NCBI GenBank assembly: GCA_001770935.1
Contig: MESI01000127.1
Coordinates: 1 to 64,000, forward strand
Direction: 5' to 3'
Origin: Burkholderiales bacterium RIFCSPLOWO2_12_FULL_61_40
Lineage (GTDB): Bacteria; Pseudomonadota; Gammaproteobacteria; Burkholderiales; Burkholderiaceae_C
DNA length: 64,000 nucleotides
Shown here in pieces: positions 42,311 through 50,348 of the stretch. The notes under the pieces were generated by a model that saw only the letters and a list, made by a program, of their open reading frames with translations, was not told the origin of the DNA and searched no databases. Both the position numbers and the translations under genes were made by a program. Position 1 is the stretch's first letter. Each line of letters starts with the position of its first letter.

Positions 42311-44242
42311 ATGAAAAATTGGTCTTTTGGCGCACGCTTGAGCGTGCTTTCTTTGGCATTGGGCGCTGCTTTCTCGGCACGCGCAGAGCTTGTTGCGAAT
42401 TTGCCGGAGACAGTCGTGACGACGAGTCGCTTTGCCGAGTCTGCCAGCGCCTTGCCCCATGCGGTGAGCGTGATGACGGCTGAGCAAATTAAGGCTTCCG
42501 GCGCCAGCTCCGTGAATGAAGCCATCATGAAGCTGCTGGGGGTGCCGGGGCGGCTGGATACATCCGGTGGTGGCAACTACACCTTGGACTTGCGGGGTTT
42601 TGGAGGAACAGCCGATAGAAACCAAGTGGTCATTGTGGATGGTCGCCGCCTCCGAGAAGACGATTTGTCCGCGACCAATTTGTCCATTGTGCCGATTGAA
42701 ACGGTCGATCGGATTGAGGTGATGCGCGGAACCGGAACGGTGCAATACGGCGAGGGTGCAACGGGTGGCGTCATTGTGGTGACGACCAAGGCGGGTAAAG
42801 GCGTGGACCGTCGCCATGCGGCGACGGTGGGCGCTTCGGTAGGATCTTTTGCCACCCGTGAGGCGCATGCGTCGGCGGTGCTTGCATCGGGTGGATTTTC
42901 GGTGGATGTCTCTGGCAAAGACGTGCGCAGCAATGGCCACAGGGATAATTTTGCATCTACTTCGAATAACCTGGCATCCACCGTGCAGTGGAGCAATGAT
43001 TGGTTGCGCCTGGGGGCGCAAAGTGGGCGCCACATGGTGCAAAGCGGCTGGCCGGGTTCGCTGACGGCCGCGCAGTATGCGAGTGATCCGACCCATGCAT
43101 CTTCCTTAGGCGATTTTGGCGTCGCCAAAAGTGAAAATACCGGGGTTTTTGCGGAGGCTGATATGGGTGATTGGCTGTTTGGTGCGGATGCCAATCAACG
43201 CAGCAAGCAAGTGCGCAGCGAAAACTGGGGTGCCTCGGCCGCTAATGTTATAGCGTCTAACGTGAATGTGCGTGCCCGTCATGAAGTGCGGGGGAAGTCG
43301 GTCGCGAATGCTTTGGTGCTAGGTTTGGACAATGGAAAGTGGGCCAACACCGTTATCGATTCCACGTACAAAACCATAGGCAGCTTCTCGGAATCGACTT
43401 CAACCGCCATTTATGTGACGGATGATCTGAGTTATGTGCCGAGTGGAACCCGTGTGAGTGCAGGGCTGCGCCAGGAGGTGGTGAAGAAGTTGGAGAGTTC
43501 TAGCGGGATGGGCTTGGATGAACATCCTGTGGCTTGGCAGATTGGAGTTAGTCAAGCGCTTGGGCAATCTGTCACCGCTTACGGGCATATGGCCACAAGT
43601 TATCGCTTGGCGACGGCGGACGAATACACCTATGTCAATACGGGCGTGATCTTGCAAACGCAGACCTCGCGTGACGTCGAGCTGGGGGCGCGTTGGGTTC
43701 AGGCGCTGAATAAGGTGGAATTGCGGTGGTTTCGTAGCGATCTCACGAATGAAATCGGGTTTGATAACGGTGCAAGCCCCAAGAGGAACGTCAATTTTGA
43801 CCCCACCCGCCGCCAAGGACTGGAGTTGGAGGCCAAGCACAAGGTTGTGGACGCTTTGGACGTGCGTGCAACCGTCGCTGTGCGGGATGCCAAGTTCACA
43901 GCGGGTGCTTATGCGGGCAACGACATTGCCTTGGTTCCCCGCCAGACCGTGGCCTTGGGTGCCAACTGGCGCCCCATGTCAGGCCATGCGGTGGATGTGG
44001 GGGTGAACTGGGTTTCCAGTCAAAGCCCTACTTTTGACAACCAATGTTCCATGCCCGCATATTCGACGGTGGATGCGCGTTATGCCTACACTGCGGGAAA
44101 ATTGGAGTTGGCGATTGGCGTGAAAAACCTGGGGGATGTGAAGTACTACACCCTTGCCTATGGCTGCGCGGGAGGTGTCACGACCTCCATTTATCCGGAA
44201 GCCGGACGTGCCGTGACTGCCTCGGTCCAAATGCGCTTTTGA
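42311..44242 (+). CDS. btuB: TonB-dependent vitamin B12 outer-membrane receptor
   Basis: A 643-residue outer-membrane receptor. Signal peptide ending AAFSARA (about residue 24), TonB-box-like ETVVTTSRF, plug domain with LDLRGFGG and IDRIEVMRGTGTVQYGEGAT-type sequence, then a barrel ending in aromatic F (MRF). The ATG at 42311 begins the signal peptide; frames further upstream lie in the riboswitch. The riboswitch and the downstream cobalamin genes identify the substrate as a corrinoid. Confidence 0.92.
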   Translation: MKNWSFGARLSVLSLALGAAFSARAELVANLPETVVTTSRFAESASALPHAVSVMTAEQIKASGASSVNEAIMKLLGVPGRLDTSGGGNYTLDLRGFGGTADRNQVVIVDGRRLREDDLSATNLSIVPIETVDRIEVMRGTGTVQYGEGATGGVIVVTTKAGKGVDRRHAATVGASVGSFATREAHASAVLASGGFSVDVSGKDVRSNGHRDNFASTSNNLASTVQWSNDWLRLGAQSGRHMVQSGWPGSLTAAQYASDPTHASSLGDFGVAKSENTGVFAEADMGDWLFGADANQRSKQVRSENWGASAANVIASNVNVRARHEVRGKSVANALVLGLDNGKWANTVIDSTYKTIGSFSESTSTAIYVTDDLSYVPSGTRVSAGLRQEVVKKLESSSGMGLDEHPVAWQIGVSQALGQSVTAYGHMATSYRLATADEYTYVNTGVILQTQTSRDVELGARWVQALNKVELRWFRSDLTNEIGFDNGASPKRNVNFDPTRRQGLELEAKHKVVDALDVRATVAVRDAKFTAGAYAGNDIALVPRQTVALGANWRPMSGHAVDVGVNWVSSQSPTFDNQCSMPAYSTVDARYAYTAGKLELAIGVKNLGDVKYYTLAYGCAGGVTTSIYPEAGRAVTASVQMRF

Positions 44243-44257
44243 AGTAGTCTTAGGCTG

Positions 44258-44273
44258 ACACACACACACACAC
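44258..44273. repeat. Dinucleotide repeat (AC)8 upstream of cobB
   Basis: Eight AC units end 11 bases before the cobB ATG, immediately before AAGG, its likely ribosome-binding site. Confidence 0.9.
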
Positions 44274-44284
44274 CAAGGCTACCC

Positions 44285-45775
44285 ATGCGCCGCACCATCA
44301 CCTGTCCCGCCATCCTCATCGCCGCCCCCGCCTCCGGCCAGGGCAAGACCACTGTGGCTTCGGCCCTGGCGCGTCTGCACACGCGCCAGGGGCGCCGGGT
44401 GCGCGTGTTCAAGTGCGGACCGGACTTTTTGGACCCCTATTGGCACACGCTGGCCAGCGGCGCGCCGGTGCACCAAATGGATTTGTGGATGACGGGGGAG
44501 GCGGATTGCCGGGCGCGGCTGGCGGCGGCGGCGCGGGAGGTGGATTTGATCATTGTGGAAGGGGTGATGGGCCTGTTCGATGGCGAGCCCAGCGCCGCTG
44601 ACCTGGCGCAGCGCTTTGGCCTGCATGTGCTGGCCGTGATCGATGCCTCCGCCATGGCGGGCACCTTCGGCGCCTTGGCCTTCGGGCTGCAGCACTACCG
44701 CCCGGATATGCCCTGGGCCGGTGTGCTGGCCAACCGGGTTGCCAGCGAGCGCCATGCGGGCATGCTGAAAAACAGCGTGCGGGAGCCCGCGCAGTGGCTG
44801 GGCGCGGTGATGCGCAATCCGGCCATGGTCTTGCCGGAACGGCATTTGGGGCTCACCGTGGCCAGCGAGGTCACGGATGCGCTGGAGCGTCTGGATGCCG
44901 CGGCCGATGCGCTGGCCGCCACGCCTTTGGGGCAGATGACGCTGCTGGATTTGAAGCGCTGGGACGTGGACTTTGCAGTGTTGGAGCGCTCCCCGGAAAG
45001 TGGGCTGGCAGAGCGCTCTGCTTCGTGTCCTTCGCCCGCTTTGCGGGCTCCTCCTTGTACGGAGCAGAGCCCTCTGCCAGCCCACTTTCCTACCGTTAAT
45101 GGAACCTCCCTGCACGGCACCCCCTTGCAAGGCACCACCATTGCCGTGGCCCGCGACGCGGCCTTTTGTTTCATTTACGCCGCCAACCTGGACTGCCTGC
45201 GGGAGTTGGGCGCGGAGTTGGTGTTCTTTTCGCCCTTGAATGACACAGCACTGCCTGCCTGCGACGCGCTGTGGCTGCCGGGGGGCTACCCCGAATTGCA
45301 CGCCGAGCGCCTGGCTGCCAACACCGCCTTGCGCGACAGCGTGGCCGCGCATGTGGCGGCGGACAAGCCGGTGTGGGCCGAGTGCGGCGGCATGATGGTG
45401 CTGTTTGACACCTTGAGCACCGTGGACGGCCAGGTGCATGCGCAGTGGGGCGTGCTGCCCGGCACGGTCACCATGCAGAAAAAACTGGCGGGCCTGGGGC
45501 CTCAGCAATTGACGCTGGACAGTGGGCAGTTGCGCGGCCATACCTTCCACTATTCCACTACGGCGACCGCTTTGCAGGCGCACCACCGCACGGCGCGTCC
45601 GGGCTGTGAACCCGCGCCCGGAGTCGGTGAAGCCGTGTGGGCCTGTGGTTCGGTGCGGGCCAGCTACTTCCATGCCTGGTTTGCGTCCTCGCCGGATGCG
45701 ACTGCCAGCCTGTTTTTGCCACAAGTTTTGCGGCGCGAGGTCTTGGACGACACACCCAGCGGAGCGCACGCATGA
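44285..45775 (+). CDS. cobB: Cobyrinate a,c-diamide synthase (hydrogenobyrinate a,c-diamide synthase type)
   Basis: A 496-residue glutamine-dependent amidotransferase adding two amides to the corrin ring. N-terminal ATP-binding CbiA domain: APASGQGKTTVASALARLH, FKCGPDFLDPYWH, EGVMGLFDG. C-terminal GATase domain with Cys in WAECGGMMVLF and His in ASYFHAWFAS. Residues about 237-269, in the linker between the domains, are a palindromic element in reverse orientation. Family members are usually near 440-460 residues, so the insertion explains much of the excess. ATGA overlap with the next gene. Confidence 0.93.
   Translation: MRRTITCPAILIAAPASGQGKTTVASALARLHTRQGRRVRVFKCGPDFLDPYWHTLASGAPVHQMDLWMTGEADCRARLAAAAREVDLIIVEGVMGLFDGEPSAADLAQRFGLHVLAVIDASAMAGTFGALAFGLQHYRPDMPWAGVLANRVASERHAGMLKNSVREPAQWLGAVMRNPAMVLPERHLGLTVASEVTDALERLDAAADALAATPLGQMTLLDLKRWDVDFAVLERSPESGLAERSASCPSPALRAPPCTEQSPLPAHFPTVNGTSLHGTPLQGTTIAVARDAAFCFIYAANLDCLRELGAELVFFSPLNDTALPACDALWLPGGYPELHAERLAANTALRDSVAAHVAADKPVWAECGGMMVLFDTLSTVDGQVHAQWGVLPGTVTMQKKLAGLGPQQLTLDSGQLRGHTFHYSTTATALQAHHRTARPGCEPAPGVGEAVWACGSVRASYFHAWFASSPDATASLFLPQVLRREVLDDTPSGAHA
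44995..45090 (-). repeat. Palindromic element, copy 3 (reverse), in frame inside cobB
   Basis: Arms 44995-45021 and 45064-45090 (27 bp) with one mismatch. The 42-base centre, read on the minus strand, has AAGGAGGAGCCCGCAAAGCG, GGCGAAGGACACG. The inner hairpin is GCCCGC-AAA-GCGGGC, as in copy 4. The mismatch is G-G in element orientation, as in copy 4. Confidence 0.9.
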
Positions 45776-46659
45776 GCGCATCGTTGCTGGACTTCACCCT
45801 CGGCCCGCAGCGCATCGTCTGCATGACCGAGGAGACCACCGAGTGGCTGTACCTGCTGGGGCAGGAGCACCGCATTGTCGGTATTTCGGGTTACACCGTG
45901 CGGCCACGCCGGGCGCGCGACGAAAAGCCGCGGGTCAGCGCCTTCACCAGCGCCAAGATCGACAAGATTCTGGAACTGCAGCCCGATTGTGTGCTGGGTT
46001 TTTCCGACATGCAGGCCGACATTGCCGCCGAGCTGGTGCGCAAAGGGGTGCAGGTCACCATCTTCAACCAGCGCAGCATTGCCGAGATTTTTTCCATGCT
46101 GTTCCAGGTGGCGGCCATGGTGGGGCAGGGCGCACGGGGGCTGGCGTGGATCGAAGCGGCACAAGTGCGCTTGCGCGCTATGCAGGATGCCGTGGCGGTT
46201 CGGCTGGCAGCGGGCGCGCGGCGGCCGAAAGTGTTTTTCGAGGAATGGGATGTACCGCACATCAGCGCCATTCGCTGGGTGTCGGAGTTGATTGGTCTGG
46301 CCGGAGGCGAGGATTGTTTTGCGGAACTGGGGCAGGAGTCCTTAGGTAAGAACCGCATCATTGCCGATGGGGCCGAGATTGTGCGTCGCAACCCGGACAT
46401 CCTGATCGGTTCCTGGTGCGGCAAGAAGTTTCGTCCCGAGCTGGTGGCAGCGCGCCCAGGCTGGGAACAGGTCAACGCGGTGCGCGACCGGCAGCTGTTT
46501 GAAATCAAATCCGCCGACATTTTGCAGCCCGGCCCCGCCGCGCTGACCGACGGCGTGGCGCAGTTGCACCGCATTTGTATGCAGTGGATGGACCGGTGTA
46601 CCCCCATGCTTGCCACTGCCGGTGATGCACGTTCTGCCGAAGGGGTGGTATTGCCATGA
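45772..46659 (+). CDS. Cobalamin-binding (BtuF-like) protein without signal peptide
   Basis: A 295-residue protein of the periplasmic-binding-protein (TroA/BtuF) fold: RIVCMTEETTEWLYLLGQEH, VSAFTSAKIDKILELQPDCV and VFFEEWDVPHISAIRWVSEL. Unlike BtuF it has no signal peptide, and no upstream start in the frame supplies one (the preceding codons overlap cobB). It may bind corrinoid or a precursor in the cytoplasm; inference. Both ends use 4-base overlaps (with cobB and cobU). Confidence 0.82.
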   Translation: MSASLLDFTLGPQRIVCMTEETTEWLYLLGQEHRIVGISGYTVRPRRARDEKPRVSAFTSAKIDKILELQPDCVLGFSDMQADIAAELVRKGVQVTIFNQRSIAEIFSMLFQVAAMVGQGARGLAWIEAAQVRLRAMQDAVAVRLAAGARRPKVFFEEWDVPHISAIRWVSELIGLAGGEDCFAELGQESLGKNRIIADGAEIVRRNPDILIGSWCGKKFRPELVAARPGWEQVNAVRDRQLFEIKSADILQPGPAALTDGVAQLHRICMQWMDRCTPMLATAGDARSAEGVVLP

Positions 46660-47303
46660 GCGCCACGCCCCAAATTGCCCGCAGCGAATTCATTCTGGGC
46701 GGCCAAAAAAGCGGCAAGTCGCGTCGCGCCGAACTGCTGGCGCGCCAGTGGCTGGATGCCGATCCGGCCCACCGCGCCGTGCTGATTGCCACCGCCCAGC
46801 CCTGGGATGACGAGATGCGCCAGCGCATCGTCCGCCACCAGGCCGACCGCGCGGTGCGTGTGCCCGGCATGCACACCGTGGAGGAGCCTTTGCAGCTGGC
46901 GCAGGCGATTACGCAGCACAGCCGGGCCGACACGCTGGTGGTGGTGGACTGTCTCACGCTGTGGTTGACCAACAGCCTGATGCCCGCACCCGAGCAGTCG
47001 GCGCAGCCCCTGGGTGCGTCGGGCGATACAGACCCGGGTTTGCCCCAAATACACGAGTCAAATAGCCCGTTTCGGCATATGGAGACTGCGCAAGCAGCTC
47101 CTTTATTGATAGCAATAGCACAGGCCCCGGGGCCGGTCGTGCTGGTGGGCAACGAAATCGGCCTGGGGGTGATCCCGATGGGCGCGCAGGTGCGGGCCTT
47201 TGTGGACGCGCTGGGCAAGCTCAACCAGGACGTGGCGGCCACCTGTGAGCGCGTGACCCTGATGGTGGCGGGGCTGCCGCTGACATTGAAAGGCATGGCA
47301 TGA
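46656..47303 (+). CDS. cobU: Adenosylcobinamide kinase/adenosylcobinamide-phosphate guanylyltransferase
   Basis: A 215-residue CobU/CobP: P-loop GGQKSGKS (residues 15-22), RVPGMHTVEEPLQ with the guanylylated-His region, VVVDCLTLWLTN and VGNEIGLGVIP. It activates the cobinamide aminopropanol side chain for nucleotide-loop attachment. Residues about 133-153 are a 60-bp repeat inserted in the loop after the LTLWLTN strand. ATGA overlaps at both ends. Confidence 0.92.
   Translation: MSATPQIARSEFILGGQKSGKSRRAELLARQWLDADPAHRAVLIATAQPWDDEMRQRIVRHQADRAVRVPGMHTVEEPLQLAQAITQHSRADTLVVVDCLTLWLTNSLMPAPEQSAQPLGASGDTDPGLPQIHESNSPFRHMETAQAAPLLIAIAQAPGPVVLVGNEIGLGVIPMGAQVRAFVDALGKLNQDVAATCERVTLMVAGLPLTLKGMA
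47054..47114 (-). repeat. 60-bp repeat inside cobU
   Basis: GAGTCAAATAGCCCGTTTCG then ACTGCGCAAGCAGCTCCTTTATTGATAGC. It is translated as ETAQAAPL, the same frame as copies in hrpA and pgeF. Confidence 0.75.
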
Positions 47304-48331
47304 CGATAAATCTACCCAGCAGCCTTCGTGAGCTATGGAACTGGCCAGGAGGCGAGGCGGCAGGGCGTTCTGCGCAGGTAAAGGAGGAGCCCGCAAAGCG
47401 GGCGGGGGACACGGAGCAGAACGGCCTGCCGCCTCGCCTCCTGGCAGCGCTAACGTGTACCTTCGCGCTCACGGTTACGTACCTATTCGCCGGTGCCGCC
47501 CATGCCCTGCAGCTCACCGATGACCGGGGTGTGGTCGTCACCCTTGCGCAGCCGCCTCAGCGCATCGTCAGCCTGTTGCCGTCCTTGACGGAGACCGTGT
47601 GTGCGCTGGACCAGTGCCAGCGGCTGGTGGGGGTGGACCGTTACTCCGATTTTCCGGCCAGTGTGCGGGCCTTGCCCCAGGTGGGCGGAGGGTTGGACCC
47701 GAATATCGAAGCCATCGTGGCGCTCAAACCCGATGTGGTGCTGGTGGCCACCTCGTCGCGCGCCAGCGAGCGCCTGCGGGGCTTAGGTCTAGCGGTGGTG
47801 GCTCTGGAGCCCAAGACCTATGCCGATGTGCAGCGCGTCATGCTCAAGCTGGGGCAGTTGCTGGGGGTGGCGGACGCCCAGCGCATCTGGCGCGCCATCG
47901 ATGCCGGTGTGTCGGCGGCGGCCCAGTCGCTGCCCGCCAGCGTGCGGGGCACACGGGTGTACTTTGAAGTGAACCCCGGACCTTACGGGGCAGGGGAGTT
48001 GTCTTTTATCGGCGAAACACTGACCCGACTGGGCGTGAAAAATATTTTGCCCGCCAAGCTGGGTCCGTTCCCCAAGCTCAACCCGGAGTACATCGTGCGC
48101 GCCAACCCGGACGTGATCATGATCGGCCAGCGCTCCGAAGACGGCCTGGCCCAGCGCCCCGGCTGGAGCGGCATCCGCGCCTTGCGCGAGCTGCGGGTGT
48201 GTGTGTTCCCCACCGAACAGGCCAATACCCTGGTGCGCCCCGGTCCCCGCATGGCCGAAGGGGCACGCCTGATGGCGCAATGCTTGAGCGCCAAGGCGCC
48301 TAAAAACCCCGCCGCGGGAACCCAGCCTTGA
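47300..48331 (+). CDS. btuF: Periplasmic vitamin B12-binding protein, N-terminally extended
   Basis: A 343-residue BtuF: PPQRIVSLLPSLTETVCALD, GVDRYSDFP, VVALEPKTYADVQ and EVNPGPYGAGELSFIG. A good signal sequence (about residues 46-69, ending FAGAAHA) is preceded by about 45 residues that are largely the palindromic element (residues 15-49). The ATG at 47300 overlaps the cobU stop, so the normal coupled start is upstream of the element. No ATG, GTG or TTG lies in frame between the element and the signal. Export therefore depends on an internal signal or another start; the family call is firm. Confidence 0.88.
   Translation: MTINLPSSLRELWNWPGGEAAGRSAQVKEEPAKRAGDTEQNGLPPRLLAALTCTFALTVTYLFAGAAHALQLTDDRGVVVTLAQPPQRIVSLLPSLTETVCALDQCQRLVGVDRYSDFPASVRALPQVGGGLDPNIEAIVALKPDVVLVATSSRASERLRGLGLAVVALEPKTYADVQRVMLKLGQLLGVADAQRIWRAIDAGVSAAAQSLPASVRGTRVYFEVNPGPYGAGELSFIGETLTRLGVKNILPAKLGPFPKLNPEYIVRANPDVIMIGQRSEDGLAQRPGWSGIRALRELRVCVFPTEQANTLVRPGPRMAEGARLMAQCLSAKAPKNPAAGTQP
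47344..47445 (+). repeat. Palindromic element, copy 4, in frame at the start of btuF
   Basis: Arms 47344-47373 and 47416-47445 (30 bp) with one G-G mismatch. 42-base centre GCAGGTAAAGGAGGAG, GCCCGC-AAA-GCGGGC, GGGGGACACGGA. Translated RSAQVKEEPAKRAGDTEQ, the same frame as copies 1 and 2. Confidence 0.92.
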
Positions 48332-49401
48332 ACCTGCGCCGCGCCTCCTTTTTAGCCTGGGCACTGCTAGGCATCAGCCTGGCGCTGGTGTTGTTGGGCG
48401 TGTGTGTGGGCAGCACCGGGTTGGAGAACCTGGTGACACCCTTGCTCAACCCCTTGCAGGACCCCGATGCCTACGCCATGGCGCGGCAAATCGTCTGGGA
48501 GATTCGCCTGCCGCGCACCCTGGGTGCCTGGGCGGCGGGCGCCTTGCTGGGGCTGGCCGGTGCGGTGGCGCAGGGCCTGTTTCGCAACCCGCTTGCCGAC
48601 CCGTACTTGCTGGGAAGCGCTTCGGGCGCTTCATTGGGCGTGGCACTGGCACTGGTGGCCATGGGCGGGGGAGGCGGCATGTTGGGCGGCAGCATGATGA
48701 ATGGCGGGGAGGTGGTCAGCGTGTTTTCCAGCAGCGTGCTGGTGCGCCTGGGCCTGACCGGTGCGGCTTTTGCCGGTGCGGTGCTGGCGGTGTTGCTGAC
48801 GCTGGCCTTGTCGCGTGGGGTGCAGCACACGCTGCGCCTGTTGCTGGCCGGGGTGGTGGTAGGTGTGGTGCTCGGCGCCATGACCCACATGGTGCTGCTG
48901 TTCTCGCCCGATTCGCTGCAGGCCATGCAGGCCTTTATGCTGGGGTCCACCAGCTTTGTCGGCTGGACGGCCTGCCTGCTGATGGTGGCGGTGTGGGGCG
49001 TGTGTGTGGTCGCGGGGGGCTTGCTGGGCCGGGTGCTGGATGGCCTGAGCCTGGGCGAATCCACCGCCCACAGCCTGGGCCTGCCGCTGGCGCCCTTGCG
49101 CATTGCTCTGGTGGCGGTGCTGGCGCTGGCCACCGGGACCGCAGTGGCGCAAACCGGTCTGATTGCTTTTGTGGGGCTGGCCGCGCCGCACCTGGTGCGC
49201 TCGGTCATCCAGTGCACGCATGGCCGCCTGATCTGGGTCTCCAGCCTGATGGGCGGCGCCTTGTTGATGGGCGCAGACACCCTGGCGCGCTGGCTGATTG
49301 CGCCGCAAGAACTGCCGGTGGGCGTGCTCACCGCCGTACTGGGTGGCGGCTACCTGCTGTGGTTGATGCACCGCGGCAACCCTTCTGGCAAGGGGGCATG
49401 A
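48328..49401 (+). CDS. btuC: Vitamin B12 ABC transporter permease
   Basis: A 357-residue FecCD/BtuC-family permease with about ten transmembrane segments. Landmarks: QIVWEIRLPRTLGAWAAGAL, GAVAQGLFRNPLADPYLLGS and the coupling region with GLAAPHLVRSV. It starts at TTG (48328), overlapping the btuF stop (TTGA). The frame has no ATG before the first segment. Forms BtuCD with the next gene. Confidence 0.93.
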   Translation: MNLRRASFLAWALLGISLALVLLGVCVGSTGLENLVTPLLNPLQDPDAYAMARQIVWEIRLPRTLGAWAAGALLGLAGAVAQGLFRNPLADPYLLGSASGASLGVALALVAMGGGGGMLGGSMMNGGEVVSVFSSSVLVRLGLTGAAFAGAVLAVLLTLALSRGVQHTLRLLLAGVVVGVVLGAMTHMVLLFSPDSLQAMQAFMLGSTSFVGWTACLLMVAVWGVCVVAGGLLGRVLDGLSLGESTAHSLGLPLAPLRIALVAVLALATGTAVAQTGLIAFVGLAAPHLVRSVIQCTHGRLIWVSSLMGGALLMGADTLARWLIAPQELPVGVLTAVLGGGYLLWLMHRGNPSGKGA

Positions 49402-50216
49402 ACATGACTTTTGCTACACATTCGATAGCTGTCTGCGCACATTCCATCAGGGCTAGCCTCGGAAATGGTGCTACAAAAGCCGAGGTGCTGCACGGCATCG
49501 ATCTGAACCTGCCCGTCGGCCGCTGGACCAGCATCGTCGGCCCCAACGGCGCGGGCAAGTCAACCCTGCTCAAGGTGCTGGCGGGCTTGCTGCCGCACAG
49601 CGGCACGGTGGATTTGCTGGGCCAGCCGCTGCACAGTTTGCCCAACCGCACACGCGCCCGGCAACTGGCGTGGCTGGGGCAAAACGAATCCTCGGGGGAT
49701 GACCTCACCGTGTTGGACGTGGCCATGCTGGGGCGCCTGCCGCACCAGCCCTGGCTGGCGGCGCCCAGCGCGGCCGACCATGCGGCGGTGGAGCAAGCCC
49801 TCCAAGCCACGCAAGCCTGGGACTGGCGTGGCCGCAGCCTGGGCCAGCTTTCGGGCGGCGAGCGCCAGCGCGTGCTGCTGGCCCGTGCGCTGGCAGTGCA
49901 GGCGCAGGTGCTGCTGATGGACGAGCCGCTGGCCAATCTGGACCCACCGCACCAGGCCGACTGGCTGGAGCTGGTGCAAGCCCTGGTGGCCGAGGGCAAA
50001 ACCGTGGTCAGCGTGTTACATGAAATTTCGATGGCCTTGCATGCAGACGAGATGGTGGTGATGGCGCAGGGGCGCGTCACGCACCAGGGCGCGTGTGCCG
50101 ATGCCGCTACCCACCGGGCGCTGGAAGCCGTATTTGACCAGCGCATTGCGATCCGTGCCGTGGACGACCAGTGGGTGGCGATGCCACGCGGGCGCGGCAA
50201 GGAGCGTCGCAATTAG
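49398..50216 (+). CDS. btuD: Vitamin B12 ABC transporter ATPase
   Basis: A 272-residue ATPase: Walker A GPNGAGKS (about residues 48-55), signature LSGGERQRVLLARAL, Walker B VLLMDEPLANLD and H-loop VLHEISMAL. ATGA overlap with btuC. Residues about 4-25 come from a 60-bp repeat inserted right after the start, so the native N terminus has been replaced or extended. Powers corrinoid uptake with BtuC and BtuF. Confidence 0.93.
   Translation: MNMTFATHSIAVCAHSIRASLGNGATKAEVLHGIDLNLPVGRWTSIVGPNGAGKSTLLKVLAGLLPHSGTVDLLGQPLHSLPNRTRARQLAWLGQNESSGDDLTVLDVAMLGRLPHQPWLAAPSAADHAAVEQALQATQAWDWRGRSLGQLSGGERQRVLLARALAVQAQVLLMDEPLANLDPPHQADWLELVQALVAEGKTVVSVLHEISMALHADEMVVMAQGRVTHQGACADAATHRALEAVFDQRIAIRAVDDQWVAMPRGRGKERRN
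49409..49471 (+). repeat. 60-bp repeat at the 5' end of btuD
   Basis: TTTTGCTACACATTCGATAG then CTGTCTGCGCACATTCCATC, AGGGCTAGCCTCGG. It is in the opposite orientation to the hrpA, pgeF and cobU copies and therefore translated differently (SIAVCAHSIRASLG). Confidence 0.65.
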
Positions 50217-50273
50217 GCCTTCCGGACTCTCATTTTTGTGTTTAACTTATTGACCCCATTCTGAGGAATTTTG

Positions 50274-50348
50274 ATGCATATCGAAGCTGGGCATTTGGCC
50301 CACCCCCCATTGCTTGTGACCGCCTCGGTGGTCGTGGGTGCCGCCTGA
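50274..50348 (+). CDS. 24-codon minigene before cobM, possible CbiM remnant or leader
   Basis: MHIEAGHLAHPPLLVTASVV plus four residues, preceded by GAGGA at suitable distance; its TGA overlaps the cobM ATG (TGATG). The MHIE.G start with further His resembles the N terminus of CbiM-type cobalt transporter proteins, and the rest is hydrophobic. It could be a truncated cbiM kept for translational coupling, or a functional metal-binding peptide. The 131-base gap here is the only sizeable break between cobB and cbiG. Confidence 0.5.
   Translation: MHIEAGHLAHPPLLVTASVVVGAA

Noticed and set aside
44985..45095. Rho-independent terminator inside cobB
   Set aside because: The strong hairpin is the palindromic element, has no following T run and the frame continues through it.
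44279..45781. 500-codon minus-strand frame opposite cobB
   Set aside because: Covers exactly a clear cobyrinate amidotransferase and has a shadow-like His/Arg/Gln composition.
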